Assembly: GCF_002091755.1 (NCBI RefSeq) | Contig: NZ_BDAI01000003.1 | Coordinates: 310,001-374,000 of the forward strand | Reading direction: 5' to 3' | DNA from: Pseudomonas nitroreducens NBRC 12694 | GTDB lineage: Bacteria > Pseudomonadota > Gammaproteobacteria > Pseudomonadales > Pseudomonadaceae | DNA: 64,000 nucleotides | Part shown: in pieces, positions 59,778 through 64,000 of the stretch | How positions within the stretch are numbered: the first letter of the stretch is position 1 | Layout: each line of letters begins with the position of its first letter | Position numbers and translations under genes: made by a program | Notes under the pieces: model-generated | Database searches by the model: none | What the model was told of the DNA's origin: nothing | Seen by the model: only the letters and a program-made list of their open reading frames with translations

Positions 59778-60794
59778 TCAGGCGTAGCCGCTGGGGTTCT
59801 GGCTCTGCCAGTTCCAGGCGTCGCGGCACATGTCTTCGATGTCGCGGCTGGCGCTCCAGCGCAGTTCTGCGCCGGCGAGGGCCGGGTCGGCGTGGTAGCT
59901 GGCGATGTCGCCGTCGCGGCGGGGGAGGAACTGGAAGGGCAGTTCGCGACCGCAGGCTTTTTCATAGGCGTGGATGATTTCCAGCACGCTGTAGCCGCGG
60001 CCGGTGCCGATGTTGAAGGTCTTTGCGCCGCTGGCGCCATCGAGCCAGCGCAGGGCGCTGAGGTGAGCGTTGGCCAGGTCGACGACGTGCAGGTAGTCGC
60101 GCACGCCGGTACCGTCCGCGGTGGGGTAGTCGTTGCCGAAGACGCGGATGAAAGGTTGCTTGCCGGTGGCGACCTGGGAGACGTAGGGCATCAGGTTGTT
60201 GGGGATGCCGCTGGGATCTTCGCCGATGCGCCCGCTGGCGTGGGCGCCCACCGGATTGAAGTAGCGCAGGATGGCCATCGTCCATTGCGGATCGGCATGG
60301 GCGATGTCGCGCAGGGCGATTTCCGCCATCAGCTTGGACTGGCCGTAGGGGCTGGCGGGGCCGGTGGGGGCGTCTTCGCGGATCGGGCTCTCGGCCGCCA
60401 GGCCGTACACCGTGGCCGAAGAGCTATAGATGAAACGCTTCACGCCATGGCGTTGCATGACCTGGCACAGGGTGACGGTGCCGGTGAAGTTGATCTGGTA
60501 GTAAGTGATAGGGTCGGCCACCGATTCGGCGACGGACTTGACGCCGGCGAGGTGGATGGCCGCGTCGATGGCGTATTCGTTGAACAGCCGGTCGAGGGTG
60601 GCCTCGTCGCGGACGTCGCCCCTGACGAAGGGAATGCTTTGTCCGGTGAGCTGCTCGATGCGCTGTAGCGGGATGGTCGAGCTGTTGCTCAGGTTGTCGA
60701 GCACAACGGGTCGATAACCCTGTTCGATCAGTTCCAGACAGATATGGGAGCCGATATAGCCGCAGCCCCCGGTCAGCAGAATCTTGCCCGCCAT
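59778..60794 (-). CDS. galE: UDP-glucose 4-epimerase
   Basis: A 338-residue short-chain dehydrogenase-family epimerase that interconverts UDP-glucose and UDP-galactose. The NAD motif GGCGYIG, the catalytic SSSATVYG and YGQSK (Tyr/Lys), and the substrate loop NPVGAHASGRIGEDPSGIPNNL are intact; length is normal. It lies alone between tRNA-Thr and nadC, so a role in lipopolysaccharide or exopolysaccharide precursor supply, or pilin sugar supply, is possible but not shown. Confidence 0.95.
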   Translation of the reverse strand: MAGKILLTGGCGYIGSHICLELIEQGYRPVVLDNLSNSSTIPLQRIEQLTGQSIPFVRGDVRDEATLDRLFNEYAIDAAIHLAGVKSVAESVADPITYYQINFTGTVTLCQVMQRHGVKRFIYSSSATVYGLAAESPIREDAPTGPASPYGQSKLMAEIALRDIAHADPQWTMAILRYFNPVGAHASGRIGEDPSGIPNNLMPYVSQVATGKQPFIRVFGNDYPTADGTGVRDYLHVVDLANAHLSALRWLDGASGAKTFNIGTGRGYSVLEIIHAYEKACGRELPFQFLPRRDGDIASYHADPALAGAELRWSASRDIEDMCRDAWNWQSQNPSGYA

Positions 60795-60894
60795 TGCGCC
60801 AGTGCCTCCTTTCGCCAGCCGTAGGAAAGCGCCTAGGGAAATTCAGGCGCTTGGCTGGAAGCGTAGGCGAGGGCAGGCGCGCCTGCCGGGGCGG

Positions 60895-61743
60895 TTACAA
60901 GCTCAGGCGCATCGACAGGTCCAGCGCCTTGACGTCCTTGGTCAGGGTGCCGATGGAGATGTAGTCCACGCCGGTCTCGGCGATGGTACGCAGGGTGCTC
61001 TCGGTGATGCCGCCGGAGGCTTCCAGCTTGGCGCGGCCGGCGGTGAGGGCGACGGCGGTGCGCATGTCGTCCAGGCTCAGCTCGTCGAGCATGACGATGT
61101 CGGCGCCGGCGTCCAGGGCCTGGCGCAGCTCGTCCAGGTCTTCCACTTCGATTTCCACCGGCTTGCCCGGGGCGATCCGCTGGGCCGCTGCGATGGCCTG
61201 GGCGATGCCGCCACAGGCGGCAATGTGGTTTTCCTTGATCAGGAAGGCGTCGTACAGGCCGATACGGTGGTTATGGCAACCGCCGCAGGTGATCGCGTAC
61301 TTCTGCGCCAGGCGCAGGCCGGGCAGGGTCTTGCGGGTGTCGAGCAGCTTCACGCCGGTGCCGTCCACCAGGTTGGCGTAGTGGCGAGCGCGGGTTGCGG
61401 TGCCGGAGAGCAGCTGGAGGAAGTTCAGGGCGCTGCGCTCGCCGGTGAGCAGGGCGCGGGCGGGGCCTTCCAGGGTGAACAGGGTCTGGTCGGCGCTGAC
61501 CTGCTCGCCATCGCTGACCTGCCATTTCACCTGCACGCGCGGATCGACCTGGCGGAATACCTCGTCGACCCAGGCGGTGCCGGCGAGGGTAGCGTCCTCG
61601 CGGGTAATGATGCGGGCGCTGGCGGCACGCTCGGCGGGGATCAGTTGGGCGGTGATGTCGCCGCTGCCGACGTCTTCGGCCAGGGCGGCACGGACGTTGG
61701 CCTGGATTTCCCCGGAAAGCTCGGCGAGGGTGAGGTTCGGCAT
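60895..61743 (-). CDS. nadC: quinolinate phosphoribosyltransferase (decarboxylating)
   Basis: A 282-residue enzyme that converts quinolinate and PRPP to nicotinate mononucleotide in NAD synthesis. Conserved DTRKTLPGLRLAQKYAI, GGCHNHRIGLYDAFLIKENHI, VEIEVEDLDEL and EASGGI are present. AGGAG precedes the ATG. It is a single leftward gene beside pilA and galE, as nadC is near pilA in P. aeruginosa. Confidence 0.97.
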   Translation of the reverse strand: MPNLTLAELSGEIQANVRAALAEDVGSGDITAQLIPAERAASARIITREDATLAGTAWVDEVFRQVDPRVQVKWQVSDGEQVSADQTLFTLEGPARALLTGERSALNFLQLLSGTATRARHYANLVDGTGVKLLDTRKTLPGLRLAQKYAITCGGCHNHRIGLYDAFLIKENHIAACGGIAQAIAAAQRIAPGKPVEIEVEDLDELRQALDAGADIVMLDELSLDDMRTAVALTAGRAKLEASGGITESTLRTIAETGVDYISIGTLTKDVKALDLSMRLSL

Positions 61744-61769
61744 GCAAGGCTCCTGTTCGCAGTGGCGCG

Positions 61770-61775
61770 ATTATA
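61770..61775 (-). promoter_or_regulatory. -10 element of nadC
   Basis: TATAAT on the minus strand 27 bases before the nadC ATG; no good -35 was found at the expected distance. Confidence 0.45.
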
Positions 61776-61889
61776 CGGGCGGCGGCGCGTGACGTGCAGG
61801 GAGTGCCATTTTTTGTCTTATCGCGTGATCTGTCGGACGGACGGCGCCTACTGCTCTGTGAATTTCTTCAAGAATGCGTGAAATGTCTC

Positions 61890-61917
61890 TTGGTTGTGTA
61901 AGAAGCTTCCCTATAAT
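61890..61917 (+). promoter_or_regulatory. sigma-70 promoter of the second DUF1631 gene
   Basis: TTGGTT (61890-61895), a 16-base spacer and a consensus TATAAT (61912-61917), giving a leader of about 100 bases before the ATG at 62022. Confidence 0.65.
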
Positions 61918-62021
61918 GACGTTGAACCTTTCCGCTTTTTGACGCCACTAAATTGACGTTATGGATGACGCTTCGATGACTGTTGGTGCCGCCAGCCAGG
62001 TCTGACGGCAGGAGACTTGCG

Positions 62022-64000
62022 ATGCAGAACGACGCGAACGTAGTGCCGCTGAACAAGCCGGCCACGGAATCCTCGCAGACTTCGTTCGCTGGACGCGTTC
62101 CGGCGGGGCTCGTCGCTGTCCGCGACAAGGTCGCCGTCCAGTTGCGTCATGCCATGCAGGCCCTGTTCGACAACGCCGACGATACCCTGTTCGAGATGGC
62201 CGATCGCGCCGCCAACAACGCCGAACAGAGCGCCTATTTCGAGGCCATGCGTGACCTGCGCCTGAAGCGCAAGGGGATCGAGCGCGGCTTCCTGCAGAAG
62301 GTCTTCGAAAGCTTTGCCAACCTGAACCAGTATGAAATCGGCCGCGCGCCGGTGCTGGATACGGTTTCCTACGAGAATCTCACCCTGGTGCAGAACGACG
62401 AGCTGGAAGAGTCCGTCGCCCTGGATGCCATGGTCGCCAAGGTGATGAGCCGCGACGGCGTTGCCCTCACTCACCTCACCACCCGTTTCAATACCCTGGT
62501 CAGCAAGAAGGTCGAGGACAAGACCAACCCGCTCGGTCCGCGCCAGCTCTGCGAGGCCTTCCTCGATGCCTGCCGCGGCCTGGGTGTGGAGATCAAGGTC
62601 AAGCTGATCATCCTCAAGCTCTTCGAGAAGTACGTGCTGGCCGATGCCGAGCACCTGTACGCGGAAGCCAACCAGACGCTGATCGCCCTGAACGTGCTGC
62701 CGGAGCTCAAGTCCGTTCCGCTGCGTCGCCCGCCGCAACGTACGGTGCCCAGCAGCCAGGGCGCTGCCCCGGCCGCCGCTGGTGCCGCCGAGGCCGGCGA
62801 GCAAGCAGGCGCTGGCCAGTACATGGACGCCGACAGCCAGGCGGCCTTCGCGGCCCTGCGCGACCTGCTCTCGCAGGTGCGCGGCAGCGCAGCCCCGGCG
62901 CGCCCGATGCCTGCCGATGCAGTGCCGATTTCCAGCAACGACCTGATGCGCCTGCTGTCCCACCTGCAGTCGCACCTGCCGGCGCAGAGCATCGAAGAGA
63001 TCGATGTGCGCCAGCACCTGGACCATCTGCTGACCCGCGTCAGCAGCAAGAGCGGCCGTTCCCGTGTGGTCGGCCAGGTGGACGAGGACGTCATCAACCT
63101 CGTTTCCATGCTCTTCGAATTCATCCTCGACGACCGCACCCTGCCGGATTCGCTCAAGGCCCTGATCGGCCGCATGCAGATTCCGATGCTCAAGGTCGCG
63201 GTGCTCGACAAGACCTTCTTCAACCGCGGCAGCCACCCGGCGCGCCGCCTGCTCAACGAGATCGCCTCGGCCGCCCTGGGCTGGGCCGAGCATTCCGACG
63301 GCCAGCGCGACCAGCTGTACCAGAAGATCGAGCAGGTGGTGATGCGTCTGTTGAATGATTTCGTAGACGACCCGGCGATCTTCTCCGAGCTGCTCGACGA
63401 GTTCATCGCCTTCACTGGCGACGAGCGTCGCCGCAGCGACCTGCTGGAGCAGCGCACCCGCGATGCCGAGGAAGGCCGCGCCCGCGCCGAACTGGCCCGC
63501 CAGGACGTGGAAGGCGTACTCAATGAGCGCCTGCTCGGTCGCACCCTGCCCGAAGTGGTGGTGCGGCTGCTGCAGGAGGCCTGGAGCCAGGTCCTGCTGC
63601 TCACCTGCCTGAAGCACGGCACCCATTCCGCCGAGTGGGAAGGTGCGCTGGCGACCATGGACGACCTGATCTGGAGCGTGGAGCCCCACGAGGACCCGGA
63701 CTCCCGTCTGCGCCTGCTGGAGATGGTGCCGCAGTTGCTCAAGTCGCTGCGTGAAGGGCTGGCTTCGGCTGCCTTCGATCCGTTCTCCACGGGCGAATTC
63801 TTCAGTCGCCTGGAAGGGCTGCACGTGCAAGCCTTCCAGCGCTACAAGCAGGTCGAGGAAGCTCCGCTACTCGACCTGGAAGACGACCTGCCGCTGCTGG
63901 ACGATCCGCTGGATGCTCCGGCAGCCGCCGCGCCTGCCGCTGCGCAGCCGGCGATGGTCGCCGTGGTCGAGGAAATCGTCCTCGCCTCGCCGGAACCTGC
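62022..64000 (+). CDS. DUF1631 family protein (3' end outside window)
   Basis: The first 659 codons of an open frame running off the right edge. It shares with the protein at 26907 a DDTLFEMADRAANN start region, VSMLFEFILDDRTLPDS, and HPARRLLNEIA, spaced similarly, so the two are paralogues. A linker (about 225-280) is rich in Ala, Pro and Gln, and an acidic Ala/Pro tail begins near residue 605. GGAGA precedes the ATG. From memory this corresponds to the large gene next to nadC in PAO1. The function is unknown. Confidence 0.88.
   Translation, partial: MQNDANVVPLNKPATESSQTSFAGRVPAGLVAVRDKVAVQLRHAMQALFDNADDTLFEMADRAANNAEQSAYFEAMRDLRLKRKGIERGFLQKVFESFANLNQYEIGRAPVLDTVSYENLTLVQNDELEESVALDAMVAKVMSRDGVALTHLTTRFNTLVSKKVEDKTNPLGPRQLCEAFLDACRGLGVEIKVKLIILKLFEKYVLADAEHLYAEANQTLIALNVLPELKSVPLRRPPQRTVPSSQGAAPAAAGAAEAGEQAGAGQYMDADSQAAFAALRDLLSQVRGSAAPARPMPADAVPISSNDLMRLLSHLQSHLPAQSIEEIDVRQHLDHLLTRVSSKSGRSRVVGQVDEDVINLVSMLFEFILDDRTLPDSLKALIGRMQIPMLKVAVLDKTFFNRGSHPARRLLNEIASAALGWAEHSDGQRDQLYQKIEQVVMRLLNDFVDDPAIFSELLDEFIAFTGDERRRSDLLEQRTRDAEEGRARAELARQDVEGVLNERLLGRTLPEVVVRLLQEAWSQVLLLTCLKHGTHSAEWEGALATMDDLIWSVEPHEDPDSRLRLLEMVPQLLKSLREGLASAAFDPFSTGEFFSRLEGLHVQAFQRYKQVEEAPLLDLEDDLPLLDDPLDAPAAAAPAAAQPAMVAVVEEIVLASPEP

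Overview
The window is chromosomal DNA from a Pseudomonas of the P. aeruginosa group. This rests on high-GC coding bias, Pseudomonas-type REP palindromes (core TGTAGGAGCGAGC), a complete set of P. aeruginosa-style type IV pilus genes, and a gene order that, from memory, follows P. aeruginosa PAO1 almost gene for gene from proB through rpsT, murJ, ileS, ispH, the fimU-pilE minor pilin operon, pilRS, bamD, rluD, clpB, a tRNA cluster, ndh, coaE, pilDCB, pilA and nadC. It does not look like P. aeruginosa itself, because the block after the tRNAs (giant adhesin, type I exporter, cyo oxidase) and the pilA/TfpZ cassette differ from PAO1.

Layout. 1-8.8 kb is housekeeping: proB end, creA, rpsT, murJ, then ribF-ileS-lspA-fkpB-ispH reading right. 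8.8-16.1 kb, leftward, holds the minor pilins and tip adhesin (fimT, then fimU-pilV-pilW-pilX-pilY1-pilY2-pilE), followed by a rightward thiO-like oxidase and leftward pilS-pilR. 20.3-29.2 kb holds bamD, rluD-pgeF, clpB with a heat-shock-type promoter, and a PilZ protein next to a DUF1631 protein. 29.4-29.7 kb is an Asn-Pro-Lys tRNA operon.

30.0-43.3 kb is the most distinctive part: a 2303-residue secreted adhesin (BapA-like N-terminus, 13 Ig-like domains, seven FG-GAP motifs forming a predicted beta-propeller, RTX repeats), an OmpA-family protein, and a three-gene type I secretion system (ABC, membrane fusion, TolC-like). 44.2-49.1 kb is cyoABCDE, the bo-type quinol oxidase operon. 49.3-53.5 kb holds ndh, several small conserved Pseudomonas genes, and yacG-coaE.

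53.5-58.8 kb holds pilD-pilC-pilB leftward and divergent pilA, which has a sigma-54 promoter and PilR-type TGTC motifs. Then come a TfpX/TfpZ-family pilin accessory gene, tRNA-Thr, galE, nadC and a second, right-truncated DUF1631 gene. Two surface programmes therefore sit in one window: the type IV pilus (major and minor pilins, motor, peptidase, two-component control) and a calcium-dependent giant adhesin with its own exporter. Both would affect attachment and biofilm formation, with a PilZ/DUF1631 pair nearby as a possible c-di-GMP link.
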